A stretch of DNA of 64,000 bases from Heterohyrax brucei (GCA_028571685.1 CM053154.1:4001001-4065000); one strand, 5' to 3'; counted from the first letter of the stretch, positions 22,467 to 33,205 are shown. Translations and numbers: made by a program. Notes: generated from the letters alone by a model not told the origin.

Positions 22467-23399
22467 AGTGGTCTCTGAGTATCTATGTCAGATCACCTTG
22501 AGCTGTGAGCAGGAGAAAAGTGATGTGAGTATCCCTTTAATTCCTCTCTGGCCAGCTTTCTCCACTTTCCATTCAGAAGAGAGCAAGGACCCCCAGAGCC
22601 ATGGAGAGAAAAGAGAAAGCCTTAATTCTATGAAGACTCTCCAGTTGCCTCCATAAAGACAGGACAATTTCCATTTGAAAAGGACAACTGTTAATGAGCT
22701 CTATTCTTCTAGCCTGTCACCCCATAAGCAAAGGGACTACTTTGAAGTCAACATAGTCTATTATGGGTGAAATAAACCCCTCAGAACAGAGGGCAGTTCA
22801 AGAGCAGACAGACAGATGCTGATGGCACATGTTCAGCCTCCACCCAGTCCTCTGGCTGTACCCTGCCTGATGGAGGAATAGGGTCCCTCGGATGCTCATG
22901 CTTTGAGCTGTCCTGGACAAAGCAGCACTTGTCCCATGGGACCCTTGGTGTCAAGCACCTCTTTTGGGCTGGGAAGTAGGCCCCAAAGGGATCTTCTTCT
23001 GGGTGAAGAAAGTTGACACCTGCTTTAAGTCTTATCAAATTCTTCTCTCTTCAAGTATCTTTTATTCATAAAGAAAATAAAGTAGTATACTTGGTAGACT
23101 CACCTTTTTGGACATATCTGAACTGAGTATTTTCTGCTGTGAGTTTAGCAAACCACGCTGAGGAGCAGTGACTGGACAGCATGGTCTTTGTCCATCCTCT
23201 GAGCCAGAGGAACCTGGTGTCAGACGTTAGTCATGTTGGCAGAGACTCATTTTACCACACAGCAGAATCAGGAGCTGCTCTGCAAGTGAGGAGGCATGAA
23301 AAGAAAGTGGGACCCTCCATCACAAATGTGGGGACAAAGATGGTCACTCTGCTGAAGTGCCACAGCCCTGCCTCACCAGAACAGCTGTTGGTACTGACT
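22467..23399. other. Unique non-coding DNA, no gene seen
   Basis: No recognised repeat or exon. It ends at a long TG-rich block. Confidence 0.4.
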
Positions 23400-23765
23400 G
23401 AGCCTCTGTGTGCGTGAATGTGTCTGTGTGTGCACACACCTATGTGTGCATGTGCCTGTGTGTGTGCCAATGTGTGAGTCTGCCTGTGGATGCGTGTGCT
23501 TCTGTGCATGCATGTGCTTCCGAATGTGCACATGTGTGCATATGCCTGCATTCTCGTGTGCCTGTTTGTATGCATGTGTGTGCATGTGCTGGTGTGACCA
23601 CATGTGCACGTGTGTATGTGACTGCATATGGATGCATGTGCCTGTGTGTTTGTACAGGTGCATGCATGTGGCGTGTGTGCCTGTGTGTACACACATGTGC
23701 CTGTGTGTGAATGTTACTGTGTGTGCATGTATGTGCCTGTGTGTGTATGCGTGTGCACGCGACTA
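23400..23765. repeat. Compound TG-rich microsatellite
   Basis: About 365 bp of 'tgtgtg', 'tgcatg' and 'tgtgcc' units on the plus strand. It is the strand-reversed counterpart of the CA-rich blocks at 11.9 and 32.6 kb. The Cys/Val/Met-rich plus frames and Thr/His-rich minus frames are artefacts of the repeat. Confidence 0.85.
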
Positions 23766-23847
23766 CATGAGCATGAGACGGCGTCTAACATTCAGACTTA
23801 AGTCCACTGGCTCACCTGCTTCTGGAGCTATGCAGTTGCCCAGGAAG

Positions 23848-24136
23848 CAGTGGCGGTTCAGTGGCGGAATTCTCTGCTTCTGCGTGGCAGGCCTGAGTTG
23901 GATTCCCTGCCAGAGCCCCTCAAGTGCATTGACCAGTGTCACTGGGGTCCTGCATGTTGCTGTGATGAACACGATTTAGCAGAAATTCCAGACCAAGAGG
24001 GAAGAGGGAGAAAGACTTGGTGATAGAATTCTGGAAACCAGTCAGTGAAATCCATGGGGGCCACGACAATCTGTTCCCTCTGTGCATGGTGTAGGTGTGG
24101 CTGAGAGAGAACTGGATGGCAACAAGTGACAACAAG
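23848..24136 (+). repeat. tRNA-Gly-headed long SINE
   Basis: The head 'gtggcggttcagtggcggaa' plus 'ttctctgcttctgcgtggc' copies the 5' half of tRNA-Gly, including 'gttcagtgg' and 'gaattctc'. The B-box-like 'gagttggattccctgcc' follows. The body has 'tgttgctgtgatgaacac', 'aattccagaccaagag' and 'gtcagtgaaatccatggg'. The tail is RTE-like: 'gagaactggatggcaacaag'. Near full length. Confidence 0.75.
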
Positions 24137-24139
24137 GTC

Positions 24140-24268
24140 GTCCTGGTGAGCACACCCAGCTGCTCACCAAAGGTTGGAGGTTGAAGTTCACCCAGAAGCA
24201 CGCCTGACAACCTATTGCCGAAATATCAGGAACACAGTTCTACTCTGATATACAATGGCATCTAGTTA
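24140..24268 (+). repeat. Afrotherian SINE, 'acccagaag' subtype, partial
   Basis: 'cccagctgctcaccaaagg', 'gttgaagttcacccagaagc' and 'aacacagttctactctgata' are recognisable. The part between and the tail are shortened. It abuts the end of the preceding long SINE, so one inserted at or beside the tail of the other. Confidence 0.65.
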
Positions 24269-24411
24269 AGCTTGGCTCCAGTTATGCAAGACAGTTGTGA
24301 GGATTAGACCAGTAAAAGATTGAAGAAATTATTTGTGTGACATCTTTTAATTGATGTCAAAAAATGCAATTCACAGAATTTGCAATTATATACTTCCTTA
24401 AACTATATTGG

Positions 24412-24526
24412 AGTCTTGGTTGTCCAATAGTTATGAGCTTGGCAGCTAACCAAAAGGTGGGCAGTTCGAATCCACCAGCTGCTCCTTGGAAACCCTGTGG
24501 GGCTGTTCTGCTCTATGCCATAAGAT
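24412..24526 (+). repeat. Afrotherian SINE, tail missing
   Basis: Clear head and B-box: 'ccaatagttatgagcttgg', 'gctaaccaaaaggtgggc' and 'agttcgaatccaccagctg'. It then has 'ctccttggaaaccctgtgg' and stops at 'gctctatgcca', before the RTE-like tail. Confidence 0.8.
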
Positions 24527-24817
24527 AGATTTTCTTTATATATTGCAACAAGAACAAGCTGTCACAACAGATTAAATGAAGCTGCAAATACAAGAATCCA
24601 GCAGTCTTCCATTATGCCAGACATTGAAAAAGAGCTTTCCAAGGAATGTAAGATAACGCCATCCTTCCTACTAAATACTTTGATTTAGAACATGTAATTA
24701 TTGTTCTTGAGTAACATTATGTATGTTAACATAATGGGCTATACTATTGTCATTATAAGGTCAATTAATATTTAATAAATGTATCACTTTAATATAGAAC
24801 ATGGTTAGCAATGATGA

Positions 24818-24878
24818 GTATTCTCAGGGTCTCCATGAGTCACAGCTGACTCAGCAGGAGAGGATCCGGTTTCTTTAA
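24818..24878 (+). repeat. Isolated SINE/RTE 3' tail
   Basis: Only the last 60 bp of the SINE is present: 'gggtctccatgagtcacag' and 'ctgactcagcaggagagg', then 'atccggtttc'. It lies about 290 bp after the tail-less SINE within the same old repeat. Confidence 0.6.
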
Positions 24879-25004
24879 ATACCTCACAACCGTAGCTTTT
24901 AGGATCCTTTGTAAGTTTTAAGGCTATAAAGTGATCCTGATACAAAGAAGTTTAACAATCTTTGGCTTAGAGCATAACTTTTCAGGCTCTCCAGGTTCCT
25001 AACA

Positions 25005-25184
25005 TGTTCACTGAAGGCAACCAATGTCTTTCCAGGCATACCTTATCGCAAATCTTGGCAGGTCTTATTTACTTTATCATTCTATCCGAAGTATTTTCTA
25101 ATTTTTATGATGATTTCTTCTTCAACCCATGTATTAATTTCCAAGCTATGAGGAAGGAATTTCTGGTTATCTTTTTGTTAGTAA
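25005..25184 (-). repeat. Old L1 fragment (ORF2 side), antisense
   Basis: T-rich plus strand with 'gaagtattttctaatttt', 'gatgatttcttcttcaacc' and 'aggaatttctggttatc'. This is the antisense of an L1 endonuclease-proximal ORF2 region. It is broken at about 25185 by the composite insertion and continues at 26322. Confidence 0.6.
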
Positions 25185-25202
25185 TTTCTAGATTAGGAAA
25201 TG

Positions 25203-25275
25203 CTAGTGATGGAGTAGTTAAGAGCTATGGCTGCTCACCAAAAGCTCAGCAGTTCGAATCCTTCAGGCACTCCTT
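25203..25275 (+). repeat. SINE head at left edge of a composite insertion
   Basis: 'gatggagtagttaagagc', 'tatggctgctcaccaaaag' and 'cagcagttcgaatccttc' give the A-box to B-box part of the common SINE. After 'caggcactcctt' the sequence turns into RTE. The matching SINE tail is found at 26237-26320. Confidence 0.75.
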
Positions 25276-25342
25276 CAAGATCACAGCCTTAGATATGGAT
25301 TGCACTTCAACATTGAGAAAATAAAATTCCTCACAAATGGAC
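25276..25342 (+). repeat. Short RTE fragment (first of two copies)
   Basis: 'agatcacagccttagatatgg' up to 'aaattcctcacaaatgg' (67 bp) matches the RTE reading frame. The same region recurs at 25508-25590 with roughly 80% identity. It ends where an LTR fragment begins. Confidence 0.65.
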
Positions 25343-25503
25343 TGTTTTAGTCAGCTAGTGCTGCTCTAACAGAAATACCACCGAGTGGACGGCTTTAACA
25401 AAGGAAGCTTAATTCTTACACAGTCTGGTAGGCTGCAAGTCCACGGTCAGGATGTCCGCTCCAGTGGAAGGCTTTCCCCCTTGTCGGCTCCGGAGGAAAG
25501 TGT
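25343..25503 (-). repeat. Truncated MaLR-like LTR
   Basis: Begins 'tgttttagtcagctagtgc', contains 'cagtctggtaggctgcaag', and stops at 'ggctccggaggaaag' after about 160 bp. That is the 3' third of the LTR family seen at 21961-22466. It lies between two RTE copies. Confidence 0.7.
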
Positions 25504-25507
25504 CAGT

Positions 25508-26236
25508 CAGGCACTCCTTCAAAGACCACAGCCTTCGGTGTGGACTGCACTTCAGCATCAAGAAAACAAAATCCCTTACAACTGAACCAATAAGCAACAT
25601 CATGATACATGGAGAAAGGACTGAGGCTGTCAAGGATGCCATTTTACCTAGGTCCACAATCAACATTCATGGAAGCAGCAGGCAAGAAATCAAAAAACAC
25701 ATTACACTTGGAAAATCTGCTGCAAGGGACCTCTTTAAAGTGTTGAAAAGTAAAGATGCCACCTTGAAGACTAAGATCTGCCTGACTGAAGCCATGCTAT
25801 TTTCGATTGCATCATACGCATGTGAAAGCTGGACAGTGGATGAGGAAGCCGGCAGAAGAAAGAATGCCTTTGAATTGTGGCGTTGGAGAAGAATACTGAA
25901 TGTCCCGTGGACTGCCCAAAACAAACAGATCTGTTCTGGAAGAAGGACAACCAGAGTGCTCCTTGGAAGCAAAGATGACAAGACTGCGTCTTACACACTT
26001 TGGACATGTTCTCAGGAGCTATCAGTCCCTGGAGAAGGATGCCGTGCTTGGTAAAGTAGAGGGTCAGCGAAAAAGAGGGAGACCCTCAACAAGGTAAATT
26101 GATGCCGTGTCTGCGACAGTGGGCTTAAGCGTGAAAGCAATTGTGGCTGTGGCCGAGGGTGGGGTGGAGTTTCATTCTGTTGTTTATAGCATCGCCCTGA
26201 GTCTGAGCTGACCTAGCGGCACCCGACAGCATTAAC
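25508..26236 (+). mobile_element. RTE LINE 3' part with ORF C-terminus and 3' end
   Basis: This covers the last 730 bp of an RTE (BovB/RTE1-like) retrotransposon. A near-continuous frame from about 25508 to 26054 encodes the region after the reverse-transcriptase core. Visible runs are 'STINIHGSSRQEIKKHI', 'LFKVLKSKDATLKTKICL', 'SYACESWTVDEE' and 'NAFELWRWRRILNVPWTAQN'. The frame shifts near the end: 'tttggacatgttctcagg' matches the usual 'FGHVxR' box only in another frame. The 3' end 'gagctgacctagcggcaccc' matches the RTE terminus. It is 5'-truncated and inactive. Confidence 0.8.
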
Positions 26237-26320
26237 AAGGACTCCCTGGAAACCCTGCGGGGCAGTTCGACTCGGTTCTGTAGGATCCACGTGAGTCGGA
26301 ATCAACTCAAAGGCAACAGG
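26237..26320 (+). repeat. SINE tail at right edge of the composite insertion
   Basis: 'aaggactccctggaaaccct', 'gcggggcagttcgactcgg' and 'gtgagtcggaatcaactcaa' followed by 'aggcaacagg' form the second half of the common SINE. The flanks (25185-25195 and 26322-26332) are alike at 9 of 11 bases. This suggests a target-site duplication of one original SINE insertion into L1. Confidence 0.7.
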
Positions 26321-26321
26321 T

Positions 26322-27330
26322 TTTCTAATTTAGTTCTGCTCTGATTGTCTTTATGATTTCAGACCTTTAAATTTGTTGAGACTTGTTTTATAAGCCAACA
26401 TGTAGTCTGTTTTGAGAGTAGTTTTCTGTGTACCAGAAAAGGCTATACAGTATATTCACAGCATGCTGTGATATATGTGGTGTACATATAAATGGATTCA
26501 TGGTATGTATATTCAGTAACGTAAATGAATGAGCACAGCAACACTTACAAAATACCTTGTTGGGGGACAGAGCAGTTGACCAACAAATGTTGAAGGAATA
26601 TGCTATTTTTGTGAAAACACAGACTGACGTGTCGTTGGGTACAGTGCTAACTATGTCTAATAGGTCACGTTTGATGAGGGTGGTTTTCAGATCCTCCATA
26701 AACTTGTGGTTTTATTTTTTTCTGCTTTGTTGCTCTTTTGTTGATCATGTTAAAATTCTCAAATACTTTGGTGGATTTCCCTGGTTTCGTTTTGACTTCT
26801 CTCTGGGTTGTTTTATATATTTTGAAGTTATTGTATTAGTAGGAACAAAGTGAGGATTGTTTGATTTTCCCACTGAATTGTCCCTTTGGTCCTTATGGAA
26901 TAGCCCTCTCTGTTTCTAGTAATGCACCTTGCCTTAAAGTCTATTTTGTCTGATATCATAATATAAACCTGAGTCTTCAGCTGCTTTGTGTGCAAATCTC
27001 TTTGTCCAGTCTTTTACTTTCAGTTTGACTGGGTCCTTACAGTTAAAGCTGGGAGCATCTAACTAATATATAGGTAAGGAGCACATAGGTGGGCTTTTAA
27101 AAATTCTTTTAAATGATGATATTAATCTTTTCAGTCCTGTGTGTTTATTCCACTGACACAAAATGTCATCACCGGTATGTAGGGTTTCTGTCTGATACAT
27201 TTTGTCCTTTGGTTCCCACTTGCTTTCTCTGTTTTTCTCCCCAATCTTGACATCATTTAGTTTAACCAAGTGTCATTTATTCTGTAATCTTCTCCTTTTA
27301 TTAGTTTTAAAGATTGTTGCTGGCCTCCCC
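26322..27330 (-). repeat. Old L1, continued, antisense
   Basis: Continues the L1 interrupted at 25185. Landmarks include 'aaatttgttgagacttgttt', 'caacatgtagtctgttttg' and 'taaagtctattttgtctgat'. A stretch matching L1 ORF2 endonuclease follows. The orientation and order fit an old eutherian L1 on the minus strand. It is heavily decayed, with no open frame of note. Confidence 0.65.
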
Positions 27331-27391
27331 GCCCCTGCTCAACTAGATGGCCCCGTGCCTCATGGCCTGGGTACTCTTGACTTTAAATTAG

Positions 27392-27801
27392 TGTCCCGTT
27401 GGAGTTTCTTAGTGCTGCAGTAACAGAAATATCCTAAGCAAATGGATTAAAGAACAGAACTTGATTTTCTCTGTATATGGCTGGGCCTACTCTCGGGGTG
27501 CAGCTCTAGGGGCAGGCACTCTCTCTGGTGCCCCTGGGGAATGGCTCTCGCAGCTTCTGCAGCCCTGGTAGGCCTAGCCTCCTTGGTGAACTCTGTGTGG
27601 TATCGAGGATGTCTTCACTTTTATCTGGGCTCGTTTTTGAGAGCCAAATCTGCACTTTTTGTATCTCCCAAATGATTTGCTTAAAATGCTGATGGCCTCA
27701 CTAACATAGCAAAACCTTATTCCCAGACGAGACTGCCTCCACAGGTAGAGGGGTGAGGATTCCAAACAGTATTTTGGGGGAACATAATTCATTCCATAGC
27801 A
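27392..27801 (-). repeat. MaLR/MLT1-type solo LTR, antisense
   Basis: Plus-strand start 'tgtcccgttggagtttctta' with 'gtgctgcagtaacagaaat'. Plus-strand end 'gggggaacataattcattcc' followed by 'atagca'. About 410 bp with TG...CA ends. It lies within the L1-derived tract. Confidence 0.7.
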
Positions 27802-28079
27802 AGGGAACTTCCATTTAGTGCTTTTACCACTTGGGGGTCAAGGCCAGGCCTCTGCAAAACCGTAGCTCCTCTAGCCCCCTTCTCTCCTTTTCTGCTATTG
27901 CTCGTGTTTCAATTCCATGTTTGCCTTGGACTCCCCGAGATAAAAGTCTTTCTGCCCCCCATAGTCAGTGTTCCCCCGGCTGCCCCTCCACTCTGCCCTG
28001 TCTGGTCCTCTCTCTTTCTTCCCCGTGACTCTCCATCTCCTACATCCTGTCTGGTCCTCTCTGTTTCTTCCTGCGTTGC
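27802..28079. other. Unassigned DNA inside the L1-rich tract
   Basis: C/T-rich sequence between a solo LTR and further L1-like sequence. It includes a repeated 'cctgtctggtcctctct' motif near 27998 and 28046. No gene is seen. Confidence 0.35.
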
Positions 28080-28945
28080 CAGTTTTCTTTTGCCTGAGAA
28101 ATATGTACTCCAGGGTGGGTCTACTGGAAAGAAATGCTCTCATTTTGAAAACTTTGTGCTTTCTTCATCTTCAAGGTAAGTTTTTAAAGAGCACACGTGC
28201 CTTGGTTAGCAGTGACCTTTCTCAGCCTTTGAACCCTGTCTGTTCCTTTCGAGTTCCTTCACTTCTATCTGACTCCGCTTCTCTGGGGGTCCCCTCCTGC
28301 TTAGAATGTTTTTGTTTTTTTTTTCTGCCTTTGATTTTCCACAGTTTTAGTAGGAAATGATTGTTATGTTTGTATTTATTCTCTTTGTGGGTTCGTAGAA
28401 CATCTTGCTGTTTCCCTGTCAGATTTGGAGAATTCTCAGCCAACGTCTCTTCAAATGACTCTGTCGTCCTGGTCACTGTCTTCTCTGGGGCCTCCAGTGA
28501 CCCTAAGGGAGACTTCCCTGCTTCTCTGTTGCTCTCAGTTTTACTTTCCACTTTTCTCCTCTGTGTCTGTTTCAGGCGTTTCATGCCGTTCATTTATCCT
28601 ACCTTCTGCTGGTTTAATCCGCAGTTAATGTACCAATCTACCACACTTTTGAGTTTGCGTTGCAATTTAATTTTGATTCTTTTCTTTTTGAAAAACCGAT
28701 TCCAGTGCTCTGGCGCAGCTGACAGTTCTCCACCTGTTCTCTGCAGCGCGTGATTCCTGATTGTTCCCAGGTGCATGCCTGGTGGCCGTCGCCGTGGTCG
28801 CCATCACCTGTGAGCCTGGTCCTACCACCTGTTGTTTCTCTTGTTTATAATTTTAGTCTGTGATTCTGCTGCCTGATAATTTCTTTGTTGAATACCAAAA
28901 TGTATTCAACAGTGGTAAAAGCCTGGATAATATAATCTTCTGTTT
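28080..28945 (-). repeat. Old L1, 5' side, antisense
   Basis: 'tcagatttggagaattctc' with 'cgtctcttcaaatgactctg' resembles the antisense L1 ORF1-side sequence. 'gataatttctttgttgaat' with 'ggataatataatcttctg' resembles the antisense of its 5' region. The position upstream of the ORF2 portion is as expected for the same minus-strand L1 at 25005-27330. It is strongly decayed. Confidence 0.5.
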
Positions 28946-28949
28946 AAAA

Positions 28950-29350
28950 GAAAAAAATTGCTGTGGCAAATGCATATGACAAGATATGCCATTTTAACCC
29001 TTTTCAGCCTACCTCCAGGTGACATTAATTATATTCACCATGTAGTGCAACCATCCCTATTAACTATTTCCAAAACTTTTTTTATTACCCCAAACAGAAC
29101 CTCAGTGCCTCTTAAAAAACACTGCCCACTCCTCTCTAACTACTGCTCCTGGTAAACTCTGTCACCACTAATGATGACAAAGTGTCCTTTACACCAATTA
29201 AAACACCGGTCTCTATGCCTGCGTCTAGAGGTTTTGTGTAAGTGGGATTATGCATTGTTCGTTCTTTGGTGGTGACCTGTTTGACTTCAGCATCATGCTT
29301 TCGAGGCTCATCCATGTCACAGTGTGTATCATAGCTTCACTGGCCTTCGA
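28950..29350. repeat. L1-related fragment, first part
   Basis: 'gccattttaacccttttcag', 'gtgcaaccatccctatt', 'aagtgggattatgcattg' and 'gaggctcatccatgtcac' match a common L1 end-region module. It continues at 29727 after two SINEs ('cctgatggataccgggttg', 'atgaatgatgctcc'). Confidence 0.55.
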
Positions 29351-29371
29351 GGCTGATGAACAGACCGTTAG

Positions 29372-29530
29372 AAGCCCAGGGCACATAGTCCTTAAGCACT
29401 CGTCTGCTAACTGAAGCGTCAGTAGTCGGGATACACCATCAGTTCTGCAGAAGAAACGAGCTGGTGCTCTGCTCCCATAGGGTCACAGCCTCAGAAGCCC
29501 TCTGGGGAGTTCTGCCTGAGAGTGCACGGT
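29372..29530 (+). repeat. Diverged afrotherian SINE
   Basis: 'gcccagggcacatagtcctt' plus 'aagcactcgtctgctaactg' forms the head. 'gaagccctctggggagttc' is the middle. The tail is poorly preserved. It is inserted in an L1-related module. Confidence 0.5.
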
Positions 29531-29571
29531 GTCGATATTTCAAGCCAAGCCAAAAGCAAAACAAAATTTTT

Positions 29572-29716
29572 TGCCATCCAGCTGATTCCTACTCATGGCA
29601 ACACTGTAGGACAGAGTTGGGCTGCCCCACAGGGTGTCTGTGGAGTGGCTTATGGGTGAGAACTGCCCCTCTGTGGTTAGCAGCCGAGCTCTCACCCGCT
29701 GTGCCACAATGACTCT
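29572..29716 (-). repeat. Afrotherian SINE, antisense
   Basis: The plus strand shows 'gattcctactcatggcaac', 'ctgtaggacagagttgggc', 'gtggttagcagccgagctc' and 'cacccgctgtgccacaatg'. The full tail, B-box area and A-box area are in reverse order. Second SINE inserted in the same L1-related module. Confidence 0.8.
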
Positions 29717-29726
29717 GTGAATCGAC

Positions 29727-29805
29727 CACATTCTCTTTATCAGTTCATCTCCTGATGGATACCGGGTTGTCTCCTCGTCTCTGCTTCATGAATGATGCTC
29801 CAAAA
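29727..29805. repeat. L1-related fragment, second part
   Basis: 'ttcatctcctgatggatacc' followed by 'gggttgtctcc' and 'gaatgatgctcc' continues the module interrupted at 29350. The order matches the usual L1 text ('catctgttgatggacat...aataatgctgc'). Confidence 0.55.
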
Positions 29806-32619
29806 GCCTGGGGCACGACTGTGTCCCTGGGGGCGACAGGGTGTTGAAGTTGGCTCTGACCCATTCGAGGCTGGGCTTCAAGCTTGGAAAGGGAGCACTT
29901 GGCTTGGAGTCTGCCCTTCGCCCTGGGGTGTGGCCCTTGAGGAACCTGACCTGACACCCTGCTCTGTTCGCCAGTGGCCCCCCCTTAGCAGACCCTGAAC
30001 TGCAGTGTTTGTCCCCGGTCACAAGACTGCCAAAATCTCTGCTTAGCTTTTAAGCCTCTTAGCAGCTGCTTCCCTGCAGCATCTCCCCGCTCAGCCTGCG
30101 TCTGCGGCACTCAGCACTGGCCAAGGTCCTAGAGGAGCCGGGAGCAGACTGTCAGGCTTCTCTCCTCAGACATGCCTCTCCTCGGAACCCTGACTCCACA
30201 ACTAGGGGCCACACAGCACTTGTTTTTGTCGTGTCAGCCTATGGAGACTTTTCTGGGCCACCACGGCCCCTTTGGACTCTTTCTGGAGCTGCAAGATAGC
30301 AAATGTCCCACTGGGAGCAGCAGGGAGCAGAACTGGGTCCCTTGCCCTGTACTAGTCTAAGGTCACCAAACAGATCCTGGTATTGTCACTGGTCTGCCTT
30401 CGTAGGCAGGATTATTCTTGTCCACGCTAACCTGAGAGAGCCAGCAGCCTTCCTTTCTTTGTAAGAATTTCCCTGGGATCCATTCACATTGTACCCTGGC
30501 CCACCTCCAATCCTGAGGCTGCCACTCCACTTGGAAGATTCCAGAGTAGGCTGGCTCAGATTGGCTACGGGGCTTGGCATTTGACAGGGGCAATGCCATG
30601 ACTGCTTTTCTGTGAGTTTTGCTTCCCTGATTGAAGTGTCCTTTGCACCAATTAAAATGTCAAAGTGGAGTGACCCTTGTTCCTGAGGTGGGGCTGGCCA
30701 CGGGCATCATAGCTCCTGCGTCAGAAGGAGAAGGACGAACTGCGAGCGTGGGCTTGGCTTCACTGTGTTTTGGCAGACTTGCCACCCAACTGGGCTGTGG
30801 CCTTCACAGCCACCCAGTGACCTCTTCTTTCCTTTCCACTGAGCAACATGTACCCCAAGGTGCTTCATGGGTGACCCCGTGCTGAAGGCTATGCTGGGGA
30901 GCGGAGGGGGGTGCCACCTCCTCGGGCAGTCCGTGCCTCTGACCGGGGCTGAGTCGGAGCGTGCAGGCTTGGCTCCGATAGCACGCACCGTCTCCATGTC
31001 TGCCGCGGCTTTTAACTGTCAAAACAAACCAGTTCTGGGCCATTACCCCGCGGTGCCAGCCGGGATTCTGACCCTGGCGGTTTTCTTGTGTATCCCTGGC
31101 TCTCAAACAAACGGAGCACAGATGGGTGCCTCTGGGTGACCCGGAGCGTTCCCAGGCCTGCAGCTCCTCACCCCGCCAAAGTCACCAGCACAGCAGAGCC
31201 CCTGGCTCGTCTCCCCCTCTCTCTCTTCCTCCCGCCAGCCCCAAGGCCGCACTCTACCGCTGCCCTTCTTTTGCAGCTTCTGGCACAGATGCTGGAACAA
31301 AGTGGAAGTTGCTGTGTGGATCTGGGGTGCTGGGAGTCATGATATGAGAACTGGCCACTTAGAAGGTATCCTTTACTCTCAGTTGACCACGCAACACTCC
31401 AGACCGACGGGTGCTCCCTGCGGCCAGTCAGCATGGGAGCTGACCCTTCTCTCTGCCATGCAGTGGTGTCTCTAGAAGGGTGTGGGAGATGCAGACAGCA
31501 GTGGGTCACACTGTCAGAGGGAGTGACACCAAAATGACAGTCTATAAAATTTGTGCCCAGTGTTTCAGTGGGAATGTATTATTATTTTTAATAACAGCAC
31601 CCCTGCAGCTAGTTTTAGTGAGAAAAACATTTTTCCTAAGTCAGCTTACGTGTATCAATACACCTGCAAGGCTGACGCTCTACGCTCTGTTACTTTCTGA
31701 ACCTTCTAATGCACGCTGGTCAGAGCCGTTGCTGTTACTCAGCCGCAGTGGCACCGCGTGTCCCCTGTTTTCTCAGCATGCACGGCAAGCGGGCGCTGTT
31801 GTTTCTATCCTGGCTGACTATGCCACAGTTTCCAGTGTTTTAGCTACAATACTATAGCAGTCAGCATGGTGGGAGTGACACGGTGAGTTGCTGGGTGGGG
31901 AGACAGCAACCCCAGTGACATCGTGGTCGCCGTGGACCCCGCTAGCCCTCTGTGGGGCCTCAGAGCCCTTCACAGAATCGTGTTTCTAACTAATGAAACG
32001 GAGCCAGCTGTTGAAGCAGGGTTTGTGTCGGTGACATGGCCAGTGTGGCGAAGGTGTGACAGATGCCTCTCTGTAGGTACACTGGCCACCTTAGCCTCCT
32101 GGAGGCTGACAGCTGCTCTCTTCTAGGGAGCGTGATCCCATGTCACAGTGCATGACTCTTGTCACTATGGCTTGCTGCCTTATCTGTAACTGAAGGATGT
32201 GCTGTGTCACAGTGGCGTTCCCACTAGAAGGCCCACGGTGTTTCCACATAGGATGTAAGTAGCCGGACTTAGGAAGCATGTTACGCATCAGCTGGGGTCT
32301 GGTCTTCAGGAGCCCTCAGAGCAAAGCCAGGCCCTCTGGTGCTCATCCAGCACCTATGGTTTCTGCATCCTCTTCTTGTGGGTCCGTGTCACCCTGGGCT
32401 TCCTGGGTCCCTGGGCCCCTGTGTCTGCTCAGCACGGTTCTCTTTCCAGGCTGTGAATAAGATCTGTGGGGTCACTCTCCTGTCACCTGGCCAGTGTCAC
32501 TGGGGTCCCATTCATCACTGTGACTCCTCTGGAGGGCGGTGGAGCATCATGGCAGCCTGGCAGCCGGAGAAAGCCAGTCACACTGTTAAAGCCACTGACT
32601 CCCTGTCTCATTTCCTTGG
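29806..32619. other. Unique, GC-richer non-coding DNA
   Basis: No recognisable transposon or gene in 2.8 kb. The A/T-richer stretch 31532-31700 (e.g. 'gtattattatttttaataac') is repeat-free and a weak candidate for conserved sequence. A 24-bp motif at 30634-30657 recurs from 29180-29203 with one mismatch. Confidence 0.4.
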
Positions 32620-33205
32620 TGTACACACACACAGGTACACACACATGAACATACACACAGAGACACGAGCACACATAGGCTTGTACACAGAAACACATGT
32701 GTAGGCACAGAGACACAAACACACAGAGGTACATACACAAGTATACACAGGCACAGGCACAGGGACAGACATACAGACACACACTGAAACACACATACTG
32801 ACACATACATACCAGTGTACACATACAAATGTAGACCAACGCACCAACACACAGGCACAGACACACACAGGCACAGACACACACGCAGACATAGACACAT
32901 GTGTGTAGACACACATACTGACACACACATACCAACACACAGATACAAACCAACATGTGCACACACAAAGTACACACACAGAGATGGATACAGACACACA
33001 CACACACAGACCAACACAGAAGAGACACATACACAGACCAACATACAGAGGCAGAGGCACACAAATCAACACACAGGTACATAGACCAGCACACAGGTAC
33101 ACAGACAGCCATGTGCACGTAAAGACCAGCTCACAGACAGACACACACAGACACACTGGCGCTCAGGTACACCCAGACCAACACACAGACACACAGGACA
33201 GAGCT
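32620..33205. repeat. Long compound CA-rich microsatellite
   Basis: About 585 bp of 'cacaca', 'cagaca' and 'catacac' units, many with 'gaca' interruptions. It is the second largest CA-rich tract of the window. The Cys-rich minus frames of up to 211 codons are artefacts. Confidence 0.85.

Larger units (their letters stand above)
24290..24967. repeat. Ancient interspersed repeat, possibly hAT-type
   Basis: A/T-rich sequence with 'gatgtcaaaaaatgcaattc', 'attatgccagacattgaaa', 'gtatgttaacataatggg' and 'aaagtgatcctgatacaaag'. It resembles a eutherian-wide non-autonomous DNA transposon whose end reads 'gagaatcactggct'. Two SINE pieces (24412-24526 and 24818-24878) interrupt it, so it is older than they are. 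The family assignment is uncertain. Confidence 0.3.

Noticed and set aside
25452..26054. 200-codon frame as a host gene
   Set aside because: It is the C-terminal part of an RTE LINE reading frame, with LTR-derived codons at its start.
32483..33118. 211-codon Cys/Val-rich minus-strand frame (and similar ones at 12.2, 23.4 kb)
   Set aside because: Comes entirely from CA/TG microsatellites. The reading frame is set by the repeat, not by selection.
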